From: Saccharothrix syringae
Lineage (GTDB): Bacteria > Actinomycetota > Actinomycetes > Mycobacteriales > Pseudonocardiaceae
DNA length: 64,000 nucleotides
Direction of reading: 5' to 3'
Assembly: GCF_009498035.1 (NCBI RefSeq)
Contig: NZ_CP034550.1
Span: 4,030,001 to 4,094,000, forward strand
This document shows, piece after piece, positions 24,850 to 32,699 of this stretch. A model generated the notes under the pieces. The model worked only from the letters and a program-made list of their open reading frames with translations. It ran no database searches and was not told where the DNA came from. Both the position numbers and the translations under genes were made by a program. Positions within the stretch are counted from its first letter, which is position 1. Each line of letters begins with the position of its first letter.

Positions 24850-27687
24850 GTGCTGGACGACGGCATGGAGCCGGTCGGGTCGGGGACACCTGGAGGGCGA
24901 TTAGCGGGCCACGACGTGCTCGACGCGGCGTTCACCGCGCTCGCCGGGGGACGGGGGCGGGTCCTGGTCGCCGAGCACCCCGGCGTGCTCGGCCGCAACA
25001 CCGCCGTGGAGCGGGCCCGCGCCGAGGCGGCGCGGCGGGGCGTCCGGGTCGCCCACGGCCGGGCCACCGCCCTGGACCGGGTCGCGCCGCTGTCCACGCT
25101 GGTGGCCGCGCTCGGCGGCGGCGGCGCGGTCGGGCGGGCGGACCTCGCCGACCTGGACGGCGACCGGCTCACCGTGCTGGAGCGGTTGCGCTGCGCCCTG
25201 GAGGGCGCGGCCGCCGGGTCGGGGCTGCTGGTGTGCCTGGACGACTTCCACCACGCCGACGAGCTGACCGCGCTGGCCCTGCGGGTCCTGGTGCCCGCCC
25301 TGGCCGACGAGCCGGTGCTGTGGCTGCTGGCCCTGCACCCGCCGCTGGCCTCGGTCGCGGTCCGCAACGTGATCGACGTGCTGCTGGAGGCGGGCGCCCA
25401 CCGGGTGCCGCCCGACCGGCTGACCCAGGACGCGGTGCGCGGCATCTGCGAGGGCGTGCTGGGGCACCGGGCGGGCCCCGGCCTGGTGGCCTTCGCCTCG
25501 GGCGTCGACGGCGACCCGGCGCTGGTCGCCCGCGTGGTGCGGGCGCTGGACGCGGCCGGGCACGTCGAGGTGCGCGACGACCTGGCCGAGGTGGTCCCGG
25601 ACGCCGACCGGCGGCCCCTGCCCCGCGCGGTCGTCGACGCGATCCGGGCGCGGCTGGCCGACCTGCCCGAACCGGTCGCGGCGCTGCTGGAGGCGGGCGC
25701 GGTGCTGGGTCGGCCCTTCACCGTGCACGAGGCGGCGGGCCTGACCAGGCGTTCGGTGCCCGAGCTGGCCCGCGCCGCGGGCGCCGCGGTCGAGGCGGGT
25801 GTGCTGGGGCCGCAGCCGAGCGGGCTGGGCTTCCCGCACGAGCTGGTCCGCCGGGCCGTGTACGCGGGGGTGGCCGAGCCGGTGCGGGTGGCGCTGCACC
25901 GGGAGGCCGCCGACGTGGTCGCCGCCGAGGGCCGCGACCCCGAGGAGGTGGTCGGGCACCTGGAACGCGCCGGTCACGTGGGGTCCGCCGCGGTGGTGGA
26001 CGTGCTGCACCGGGCGGTGCGCGAGCGGGTGCCCCGGGACCCCGGGGCCGCCACCCGCCTGGTGGTGCGGCTGCTGGACCTGCTCGGCGACGCCCACCCG
26101 CGCAGCGACGAGCTGACCGTGCTGGCCGTGCACCTGCTGACCGCCACCGACCAGGGGCAGCGGGCCTGGGAGCTGGCCGTGCGGGCGCTGCACCGCGACC
26201 TCGACGCGGAGACCGAGACGCTGCTGGTGTGCGCGCTGGCCGAGCTGGCCGACCCGGCGCACGGCCAGGGCGACGACCACGCGGTGGTCGAGTACACCCG
26301 CCGGGCGCTGGCCCGCGCCGACCTGGCCGGGCACCACCGCGCGGAGCTGCGGGCAGTGCAGGCGCACCGGCTGGCCGGGACGGGCCAGGCCGCCGCGGCC
26401 GAGGAGGCCGCCGACGAGGTGCTGGCCGCGGGCGCCCGGACCGAGCGCGGCGAGGCCCTGATGCTGGCCTGCGCGGCCAAGGGCATCGCGGCGCTGCACC
26501 GCGGCGAGTTCGCCCGGGCCCTGGAGCACGGCCGCGCGGCGGTCCGCGAGGCCGACCGGCTGGGCCCGTTCGTCCGGCAGCGCCACGCGCGGCTGTGGCT
26601 GTGCCCGCCGCTGCTCGCGCTCGACCGCTTCGACGAGGCCGACTCGGCGTTGCGGCTGGTGGAGCGCGAGTCGCGGCGCCTGGGCACCTCCTGGGTGGCG
26701 CCCGAGTGGCACTACCACCGCGCCCGGGTGCGCGCCGCGCGCGGTGACCTGGCCGGGGCCCAGGCGGAGGCCGAGGCGGGGGTGCGCGCGGCGCGGGAGC
26801 GGTCGGCGGGCGGCCTGCTGGGCAAGGTCCTGGGCCTGCGCGCGGAGGTCCGCGCCACCCGCGGCGACCTGGCCGGCGCCGAGGGCGACCTGCGCGAGGC
26901 CGAACGCCGCGCCGACGCCGCGCGGTCGGCCTGGTGGCGCGTGCGCTGGCTGTGCGCGGCCGACCGGGACGACGAGGCCGCCGAGGTGGCGGGCGGCCTG
27001 CTGGCCGCCACCGACCTCGTCGCGTTCATCGCCACCACCGCCGCGTGCGCCGTGCCCCTGCTGGCGGGGCTGGCCCGGCGGTGCGGCGACCTGCGGGCGC
27101 TGGACCGGCTGGTGCGCGTCACCGGCGAGCTGGCCGACCGCAACCCCGGCGTGTCGTGGCCCGCCGCCACCGCCGCCCACGTCCGCGGCCTGGCCGAGCG
27201 CGACCCGGCCGCCCTCGTCTCGGCCGCCGAGCTGCACCGGATGAGCGGGCGGCGCCCCGCGCGGGCCGCGGCCCTGGCCGACGCGGGCGAGCTGGCCCGC
27301 GAGCTGGGCGAGCGGCAGCGGGCCGAGGAGCTGCTGGCCGAGGCGGAACGCCTGTGGCTGGCCTGCGACGCGCTGCCCGCCGCCCGCCGGGCCGGTCGCC
27401 GGCTGGCCGGGCTCAAGGCGCGCCCGGGTCCCGCGGTCGACGGCGTGGTCCCCGACCGGGCGCCCGAGCAGTGGGCCGACCTCACCGAAACCGAGGTGCG
27501 CGTGGCGCGCCTGGTCGCCCGCGGCCTGACCAACAAGGCCATCGCCACCCGGCTGACCCTCTCGCCCAACACGATCAACACGCACGTGCGCAACGCGTTC
27601 ACCAAGCTCCGCGTCACCAACCGCGTCGAGCTCGCGTTGCAGGTCATCGCGCACGACGAAGCCCGGCGCGACACCGACCAGCGCTGA
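24850..27687 (+). CDS. Large LuxR-family (LAL-like) transcriptional regulator
   Basis: A 945-aa regulator with the layout of MalT/LAL proteins. It has an N-terminal AAA-like ATPase region, a long helical TPR-like middle (about 400-860), and a C-terminal LuxR helix-turn-helix, LTETEVRVARLVARGLTNKA then SPNTINTHVRNAFTKL. Walker B is kept (LLVCLDDFHHAD, about residue 130). The Walker A place reads AEHPGVLGRNTAVER instead of GxxGxGKT, so ATP binding may be lost. GTG at 24850 is set by GGAGG five bases before it; longer frames upstream have no such site. It is divergent from the MFS operon and directly upstream of the encapsulin operon, so it is the natural candidate for cluster control. The target site is unknown. 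Confidence 0.85.
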   Translation: MLDDGMEPVGSGTPGGRLAGHDVLDAAFTALAGGRGRVLVAEHPGVLGRNTAVERARAEAARRGVRVAHGRATALDRVAPLSTLVAALGGGGAVGRADLADLDGDRLTVLERLRCALEGAAAGSGLLVCLDDFHHADELTALALRVLVPALADEPVLWLLALHPPLASVAVRNVIDVLLEAGAHRVPPDRLTQDAVRGICEGVLGHRAGPGLVAFASGVDGDPALVARVVRALDAAGHVEVRDDLAEVVPDADRRPLPRAVVDAIRARLADLPEPVAALLEAGAVLGRPFTVHEAAGLTRRSVPELARAAGAAVEAGVLGPQPSGLGFPHELVRRAVYAGVAEPVRVALHREAADVVAAEGRDPEEVVGHLERAGHVGSAAVVDVLHRAVRERVPRDPGAATRLVVRLLDLLGDAHPRSDELTVLAVHLLTATDQGQRAWELAVRALHRDLDAETETLLVCALAELADPAHGQGDDHAVVEYTRRALARADLAGHHRAELRAVQAHRLAGTGQAAAAEEAADEVLAAGARTERGEALMLACAAKGIAALHRGEFARALEHGRAAVREADRLGPFVRQRHARLWLCPPLLALDRFDEADSALRLVERESRRLGTSWVAPEWHYHRARVRAARGDLAGAQAEAEAGVRAARERSAGGLLGKVLGLRAEVRATRGDLAGAEGDLREAERRADAARSAWWRVRWLCAADRDDEAAEVAGGLLAATDLVAFIATTAACAVPLLAGLARRCGDLRALDRLVRVTGELADRNPGVSWPAATAAHVRGLAERDPAALVSAAELHRMSGRRPARAAALADAGELARELGERQRAEELLAEAERLWLACDALPAARRAGRRLAGLKARPGPAVDGVVPDRAPEQWADLTETEVRVARLVARGLTNKAIATRLTLSPNTINTHVRNAFTKLRVTNRVELALQVIAHDEARRDTDQR

Positions 27688-27701
27688 CACCCCCTCCCCG
27701 C

Positions 27702-27732
27702 GACGCCCGCCGGTGACGCGCCGGCGGGCGTC
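27702..27732 (+). terminator. Stem-loop terminator after LuxR gene
   Basis: GACGCCCGCCGG and CCGGCGGGCGTC make a perfect 12-bp stem with a seven-base loop, 14 bp after the stop. It separates the regulator from the biosynthetic operon. The operon therefore needs its own promoter in the remaining 226 bp, which contain ATTCACGTGAGC near 27758 and an AT-richer patch near 27880, but no clear -35/-10 pair. Confidence 0.75.
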
Positions 27733-27958
27733 CGCGCGCCGGGCCGGCCCCTCACCCATTCACGTGAGCCGACCGGTGCGCCGGTGCGGATTCCACCCGG
27801 CGCCGCCCCGCGGAGTTCATGGATTTGCGCGAGCGAGAGCCGCGGAAAACGGGGGAACCCGATTAGGGACGGAATCGAGCCCACAACAAGACGTGTCAGG
27901 TGCTCGGACCGCGACGCGGACGTCGAAAACCCCCTCGGAATTCCCCGAACGGAGTGGC

Positions 27959-29239
27959 ATGGACATCTGCATCCAGAAGTACGGCGGCAGTTCCCTGGCG
28001 CACGACGTCCAGGTCGCCGAGGTCGCGCGCCGGGTGGCGCGCGTCCGCCGCAGCGGCACCGCGGTGGTCGTCGTGGTGTCCGCGCGCGGCGACACCACCG
28101 ACGAGCTCGTGCGCGCCGCCACCGCGGTCAGCCCGGCGCCGGACCCGCGCGAGACCGACAAGCTGCTCGCCACCGGCGAGCTGGCCTCCGCGGCCCTGCT
28201 GGCCATCGCGCTGCGGGAGCTGGGCGTGCCGGCGGTGTCGCTGTCCGGCCCGGAGGCCGGGCTGCGGGCGGTGGGCCGGCCTGGTGCGGGCGTGATCGCC
28301 TCGGTCGACGTCGAGCCCGTCCGCTCCTGGCTGGCCCAAGGCCACGTCGTCGTCGTGGCGGGCTTCCAGGCCCTCGACCGCGACGGCGAGGTCGTCACGC
28401 TGGGCCGGGGCGGGTCGGACACCTCGGCGGTGGCCCTGGCCGTCGCCCACGGTGCCCGGGTGTGCGAGATCTACACCGACGTGGCGGGCGTGCGGCGCGC
28501 GGACCCCAGGGTGGTGCCCGACGCCGGGCTGCTGGGCGGGGTGCCCGCCGGGGTGATGGCCGAGATGGCGTTCTCCGGTGCCCGCGTGCTGCACCCGCGC
28601 TCGGTCGAGCTGGCCGCGGCGCACGGCGTCGACATCGTCGTCCGCGACGCGTCCGGGGTGGGCGAGGGAAGCACCATCTTCGGGAGGGAACCAGCCATGC
28701 TCGACTCGGACGTGCTGGAAGGGCGCGCCGGTGTGGTCGCGGTGACGCACGACGACCGGGTGACCCAGATCGTCGTCGAGGCGCGGTGCGAGGTGGCCGC
28801 GGGCAGCGCGAGGGCGCTGGACGCGGTCGCGCGGCGGGAGATCCCGGTCGACTCGGTGACCTGGTCGGCCGGCGGCGGATCGTCGTTGCGGATGGCGTTC
28901 TGCGTGGCCGACGACGCGGTCGCCGGCGCGCGGGCCGCGGTGGTGGAGGAACTGGCCGGGCACGACTGCGCGGTGGTCGAGCGCCGGGACCTGGGCCGGG
29001 TGTCCGTGGTGGGCACCGGGCTGCTGAGCCGGCCCGGCCTGACCGCGCTCGCGCTGGACGCCCTGTCGGGCGCCGGCATCGCGGCCGAGTGCGTGCTGTG
29101 CAGCCAGGCCAGGACCACGTTCCTGGTGCCGCGCGACCGCGTCCACGACGCGGTGCGGGCGCTGCACGAGCGCTTCTGCCTGGACCGCGAGGACAGCGGC
29201 GCGCACGGCGACCCGGCCGCGCCCGCCGTCCCGGCCTGA
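27959..29239 (+). CDS. Aspartate kinase (pathway-dedicated copy)
   Basis: A 426-aa aspartokinase that makes 4-phospho-L-aspartate from aspartate and ATP. It has the kinase opening IQKYGGSSLA (canonical KFGGTS), the LLATGEL region, the LGRGGSDTSAVALA aspartate/ATP loop and EIYTDVAGV...ADPRVV. Two ACT regulatory domains follow (about 280-400), with the second near SVVGTGLLSRPGLTALALDA. A hydrophilic tail ends DSGAHGDPAAPAVPA. A full-length single-chain enzyme at the head of a biosynthetic operon, followed by a GriI-type aldolase, suggests it feeds aspartate semialdehyde to a secondary pathway. No aspartate-semialdehyde dehydrogenase is adjacent. The start follows ACGGAG. Confidence 0.93.
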   Translation: MDICIQKYGGSSLAHDVQVAEVARRVARVRRSGTAVVVVVSARGDTTDELVRAATAVSPAPDPRETDKLLATGELASAALLAIALRELGVPAVSLSGPEAGLRAVGRPGAGVIASVDVEPVRSWLAQGHVVVVAGFQALDRDGEVVTLGRGGSDTSAVALAVAHGARVCEIYTDVAGVRRADPRVVPDAGLLGGVPAGVMAEMAFSGARVLHPRSVELAAAHGVDIVVRDASGVGEGSTIFGREPAMLDSDVLEGRAGVVAVTHDDRVTQIVVEARCEVAAGSARALDAVARREIPVDSVTWSAGGGSSLRMAFCVADDAVAGARAAVVEELAGHDCAVVERRDLGRVSVVGTGLLSRPGLTALALDALSGAGIAAECVLCSQARTTFLVPRDRVHDAVRALHERFCLDREDSGAHGDPAAPAVPA

Positions 29240-29260
29240 CGACAACACGAGGAGGAAGCC

Positions 29261-30049
29261 TTGAGCCAGCCACAGTCCTTCGGCGCGTGCCTGCGCCTGG
29301 ACCGCATCAACCGCAACGGCGACGGGAGGTTGATGATCGTCCCGCTGGACCACTCCGTGGCCGACGGGCCGGTCACCCCGGACGACTCGCTCGACGAGCT
29401 GGTCGGCGAGCTGGCCGGCGCCGGCGTGGACGCGGTGGTCCTGCACAAGGGCACCGCCCGCCACCTGGACCCCAAGAGGTTCGTCAACACCTCGCTGATC
29501 GTGCACCTGAGCGCCAGCACGTCCCATGCGCCCGACCCGGACGCCAAGTACCTGGTGACCACCGTCGAGGCCGCGCTGCGGCTGGGCGCGGACGCGGTGA
29601 GCGTGCACGTGAACATGGGGTCGCGGCAGGAGGCCGCGCAGATCGCCGACCTGGCCCGCACCGCGGAGGAGACCGACCGCTGGGGCGTGCCGCTGCTGGC
29701 CATGATGTACGCGCGGGGCCCGCAGATCACCGACTCCACCGACCCCGAGCTGGTCAAGCACTCGGCCACGCTGGCCGCCGACCTGGGCGCGGACATCGTC
29801 AAGGTCAGCTACCCCGGTTCGGCCGAGGCGATGGCCGACGTCGCGCGGGCGTGCCCCATCCCCGTCGTGGTGGCCGGCGGTCCGCCGGTGGACGAGAAGA
29901 GGGTCCTGCTGGAGCGGGTCGCCTCGGCGGTGCGCGCGGGCGCGGCAGGCGTGGCGATGGGCCGCAACATCTTCCAGCACCCCAAACCGGGCCGGTTGGC
30001 CCGCGAGATCGGCGACGTCGTGCACGGCCGCATGGCGCTCGCCGCCTGA
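29261..30049 (+). CDS. GriI/ADH-synthase-type class I aldolase (DeoC/FbaB family)
   Basis: A 262-aa class I aldolase related to 2-amino-3,7-dideoxy-D-threo-hept-6-ulosonate synthase of archaea (AroA') and to GriI of 3-amino-4-hydroxybenzoate pathways. These join aspartate semialdehyde with a triose or ketose phosphate. Motifs: MIVPLDHSVADGP at the N-terminus, VHVNMGSRQE, the Schiff-base lysine in DIVKVSYPGS, VVAGGPPVDEKRVL and GVAMGRNIFQHPKP. It starts at TTG with a perfect AGGAGGAAGCC site ahead of it. The aspartate kinase just upstream supports this substrate. The usual partner, a dehydroquinate-synthase-II-like enzyme (GriH), is absent nearby, so the end product may differ from 3,4-AHBA. 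Confidence 0.85.
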   Translation: MSQPQSFGACLRLDRINRNGDGRLMIVPLDHSVADGPVTPDDSLDELVGELAGAGVDAVVLHKGTARHLDPKRFVNTSLIVHLSASTSHAPDPDAKYLVTTVEAALRLGADAVSVHVNMGSRQEAAQIADLARTAEETDRWGVPLLAMMYARGPQITDSTDPELVKHSATLAADLGADIVKVSYPGSAEAMADVARACPIPVVVAGGPPVDEKRVLLERVASAVRAGAAGVAMGRNIFQHPKPGRLAREIGDVVHGRMALAA

Positions 30050-30087
30050 ACCGGACAACGGTACCGCCCCAGGCGAGGAAGGCAGTG

Positions 30088-30990
30088 ATGACGACCCAGA
30101 CCAGCTCCCCGATCAACCAGACCCGGCAACTGCTGGCCGACCCGGCGATGACCGAGAGCACCCCGGGCTCGGAGTTCGCGCAGGCCGCCGCGCTCGGCCG
30201 CGGAGGCGACGACGTCACCGTGACGTTCCGCGCCTACCTGCCGACCGCGTTCCCGCTGTTCGCCGAACGCCCCCGGTACACCGTGCGCCAGCTGATGAAG
30301 ATGGCCACCATCCGCGACGGCAACGCCTACTACGTGCACGAGCCGCGGCCCGAGCGCGGTCGGCGCGAGCTGTCCGGCACCACGTTCGACACCACGCCCG
30401 AGTCCCAGTTCGAGCTCAAGCTCGGCGAGGCCGCGCTGACCGACATCGGCGTGTCCCTGCCGGTGCCCGCCGGCCTGCTGGAGCACCCGCGGCTGCTGGC
30501 GTCGTTCATCGACTACCGGCTGCTCGTGCGGTTCGGCACCACCGAGAACCAGGTGCTGCTGCGCGGCAGCGACGACGGCGCCGTGCCCGGCCTGCTGGAG
30601 CTGCCGGACCTGCGCCGGATCACCACCGACCGCGCCCCGGTCGACCTGCTCACCCAGGCGGCCGCGCTGGTGGAGGAGACCGGCGGCTCGTGCGACGGCA
30701 TCGTGGCCCACACCGCGGTGTACTGGCAGGCGGTGGAGTCCGGGCTGCTCGGCAGGCTCGCCGAGGCGGGCGTGCGGATCTCCCGGACCCGGATGATCCC
30801 GAAGAACCAGGTGCTGCTGGGCGACTTCCGCGCGGCCACCACGTTCCTCGACCCGGGCGTGGCCGAGCTGAGGCTGCGCCGCGGTGCCGCGCCCGACGGC
30901 GGCGACCTGCTGGAGGCCACCAGCCGCATGGGCCTGGCCGTGCACCTGCCGCAGCACTTCGTCCTGCTGGAGCAGGAGGGGGCCGGCTGA
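30088..30990 (+). CDS. HK97-fold encapsulin-like shell protein (natural-product type)
   Basis: A 300-aa protein with no enzyme motif but with the course of an HK97 capsid fold. There is a flexible N-terminal arm (about 1-50), then TVRQLMKMATIRDGNAYYVH and an E-loop-like hairpin rich in Arg/Glu (HEPRPERGRREL). Next come FELKLGEAALTDIGVSLPV, the spine-helix region LLASFIDYRLLVRFGTTENQ, and LLRGSDDGAVPGLLEL, the capsid G/L-rich turn. The C-terminal P-domain return is MIPKNQVLLGDFRAATTFLD with MGLAVHLPQHFVLLE at the end. Encapsulins self-assemble into closed protein shells holding enzymes. A group of short encapsulins inside biosynthetic clusters has been proposed computationally. The gene is embedded in the operon and overlaps the sulfotransferase start by one base. 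Confidence 0.8.
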   Translation: MTTQTSSPINQTRQLLADPAMTESTPGSEFAQAAALGRGGDDVTVTFRAYLPTAFPLFAERPRYTVRQLMKMATIRDGNAYYVHEPRPERGRRELSGTTFDTTPESQFELKLGEAALTDIGVSLPVPAGLLEHPRLLASFIDYRLLVRFGTTENQVLLRGSDDGAVPGLLELPDLRRITTDRAPVDLLTQAAALVEETGGSCDGIVAHTAVYWQAVESGLLGRLAEAGVRISRTRMIPKNQVLLGDFRAATTFLDPGVAELRLRRGAAPDGGDLLEATSRMGLAVHLPQHFVLLEQEGAG

Positions 30991-31907
30991 TGCGGGTGCT
31001 CTACATCACCGGCATGATGCGGTGCGGCAGCACCATGATCGGCAACGTGCTCGGCGAGACCGCGGGCACCCTGCACGTCGGCGAGCTGCACTACCTGTGG
31101 CGCAACGGGGTGCTGCGCAGCGGCACCAACTCCAGCTGCGGCTGCGGCGAGCCCGTCACCGCGTGCCCGCTGTGGTCGGGCGTGCTGGGCACGGGCGTCG
31201 CGGCGGACCCGCACGCGGCCGCCGCCGTGGAGGCCGTGCAGGCGGCCCGGCTGCGCGCCCGGCACACGCCCGCCCGGCTGGCCGAGGCGCTGGGCGCGCG
31301 CCGCACCCCGCCGGACGTCGAGTGGCTGACCGGCGTCACCGCGGACCTGTACCGGGCCGCGGCCGCCGCCGCGGGCGCCGAGGTGCTGGTGGACGGCTCC
31401 AAGTACCCGGCCGAGGCCGCGGCCCTGCTCGGCCGCGACGACCTCGACGTGCGCGTGCTGCACGTGGTGCGCGACGCCCGCGCCACCGCGTTCTCCTACC
31501 GCAAGGACAAGAGCTACGTCACGCGGATGAGCGCGGGCCGCAGCACCGGCTACTGGACGGCGGTCAACGCCGCCTCCGACCTGCTCGCGCTCGCCGGGCG
31601 CGACCGCTACCTGCGGGTGCGGCACGAGGACTTCTCCGCTAGCCCCCGCGAGGTGATCGGGCGGGTCATGGACTTCGCCGGCATCGCCGGGCCCAACCCG
31701 GTGGCCGGGGACGGCACCGTCGAGCTGGGCGTCAACCACACCGTCACCGGCAACCCCGACCGGTTCCGCTCCGGCCGCGTGCCCATCCGGTCCGACGGCC
31801 GGTGGCGGACCGACCTGGACTGGAAGCCCAAGGCGCTGACCACGGCCGCGGCGGCACCCCAGCTGCTGCGCTACGGCTACCGCGTCCGCGCCGGGAAGGG
31901 GAGCTGA
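30990..31907 (+). CDS. PAPS-dependent sulfotransferase
   Basis: A 305-aa cytosolic sulfotransferase. The 5'-phosphosulfate-binding loop is YITGMMRCGSTMIGNVLGE at residues about 5-23. The 3'-phosphate-binding region is VLHVVRDARATAFSYRKDKS at about 160-180. A Cys-rich stretch (SSCGCGEPVTACPLW) near residue 45-60 is as in bacterial sulfotransferases of this type. It would move a sulfonate group from PAPS to a hydroxyl or amine of the cluster product, giving PAP. PAPS is provided by the CysC/CysD/CysN genes of the same operon. Its start codon overlaps the shell-protein stop (TGATG), giving strict cotranslation, so the sulfotransferase is a natural cargo candidate. Confidence 0.88.
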   Translation: MRVLYITGMMRCGSTMIGNVLGETAGTLHVGELHYLWRNGVLRSGTNSSCGCGEPVTACPLWSGVLGTGVAADPHAAAAVEAVQAARLRARHTPARLAEALGARRTPPDVEWLTGVTADLYRAAAAAAGAEVLVDGSKYPAEAAALLGRDDLDVRVLHVVRDARATAFSYRKDKSYVTRMSAGRSTGYWTAVNAASDLLALAGRDRYLRVRHEDFSASPREVIGRVMDFAGIAGPNPVAGDGTVELGVNHTVTGNPDRFRSGRVPIRSDGRWRTDLDWKPKALTTAAAAPQLLRYGYRVRAGKGS

Positions 31908-32665
31908 TGGACCTCGGACTGGACGGCAAGGTCGCCATGGTGGCCTGCGCCAGCAGCGGGCTCGGCCTGGGCGTGGCCCGGGCGCTGGCCGCCGAGGGCG
32001 CCGACGTCTCGATCTGCGCCCGCGACGCCGACCGGCTCGCCGAGGCGCACGGCAAGCTGGAGGCCGTCGGCGGCGGCCGGGTGCGCAGCCAGGTCGCCGA
32101 CGTGGCCGACACCGCCGCCGTGGAGCGGTGGGTGGCCGACACCGCGGCCGAGTTCGGCGGCGTCGACGTCGTCGTCGGCCACACCGGCGGCGTGGTGCAG
32201 GGCCCGGTGGACGAGTTCGGGCCCGACGACTACCGCAAGGCCGTCGACACCGCGTTCATCCCGCACGTCGCCCTGGTCACCGCCGCCACGCCGCACCTCA
32301 AGCGCGGCGGCTGGGGCCGGGTGCTGCTGATCACCTCCGAGTCGGTGCGCCAGCCGATGCCGCACAACGTGCTCTCCGGCGTCGCCCGCCTGGGCGTGCT
32401 GGGGTACGCGCGCAACCTGGTGCACTCCTTCGGCGACAGCGGCGTGACCGTGAACGTGCTGGCGCCCGGCTACCACGACACGCCGGCGCTGCGCGGGCCC
32501 TCCGGCGAGGACGCCGCCGCGGCGGCCGCCGAGGTGCCCGTGCGCAAGGTCGGCGACCCGGACGACTTCGGCGCCCTGGCGGCGTTCCTGGCCTCGAAGC
32601 AGGCCGCGTTCGTCACCGGGGCGCTCCTGCTGGTCGACGGCGGCAACACCCGAGCCGTGGTCTGA
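31907..32665 (+). CDS. Non-canonical SDR-family oxidoreductase
   Basis: A 252-aa short-chain dehydrogenase fold. The cofactor loop is ACASSGLGLGVARAL (TGxxxGxG variant) at about 13-27, DV at the third strand, and a C-terminal FVTGALLLVDGG as in the FabG group. The active site is unusual. Where SDRs have S-(12-13 residues)-YxxxK, this one reads ITSESVRQPMPHNVLSGVARLGVLGY, keeping the serine but not the Tyr-Lys pair. A subgroup with S-N/G...R in this place is known among actinobacterial FabG-like proteins. It might bind a substrate or catalyse a different step. It overlaps the sulfotransferase stop by one base. Confidence 0.85.
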   Translation: MDLGLDGKVAMVACASSGLGLGVARALAAEGADVSICARDADRLAEAHGKLEAVGGGRVRSQVADVADTAAVERWVADTAAEFGGVDVVVGHTGGVVQGPVDEFGPDDYRKAVDTAFIPHVALVTAATPHLKRGGWGRVLLITSESVRQPMPHNVLSGVARLGVLGYARNLVHSFGDSGVTVNVLAPGYHDTPALRGPSGEDAAAAAAEVPVRKVGDPDDFGALAAFLASKQAAFVTGALLLVDGGNTRAVV

Positions 32666-32699
32666 CCGCGAGCAAGACGACGACCCACAGGAGATCCAC

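Noticed and set aside
30088..30990. First considered as the GriH/dehydroquinate synthase II partner of the aldolase
   Set aside because: No match to the GriH pattern; the residue order instead follows an HK97 capsid fold.
30088..30990. Remnant of a prophage (capsid gene)
   Set aside because: No portal, terminase, tail, integrase or lysis genes lie around it; it is coupled by overlap to biosynthetic genes.
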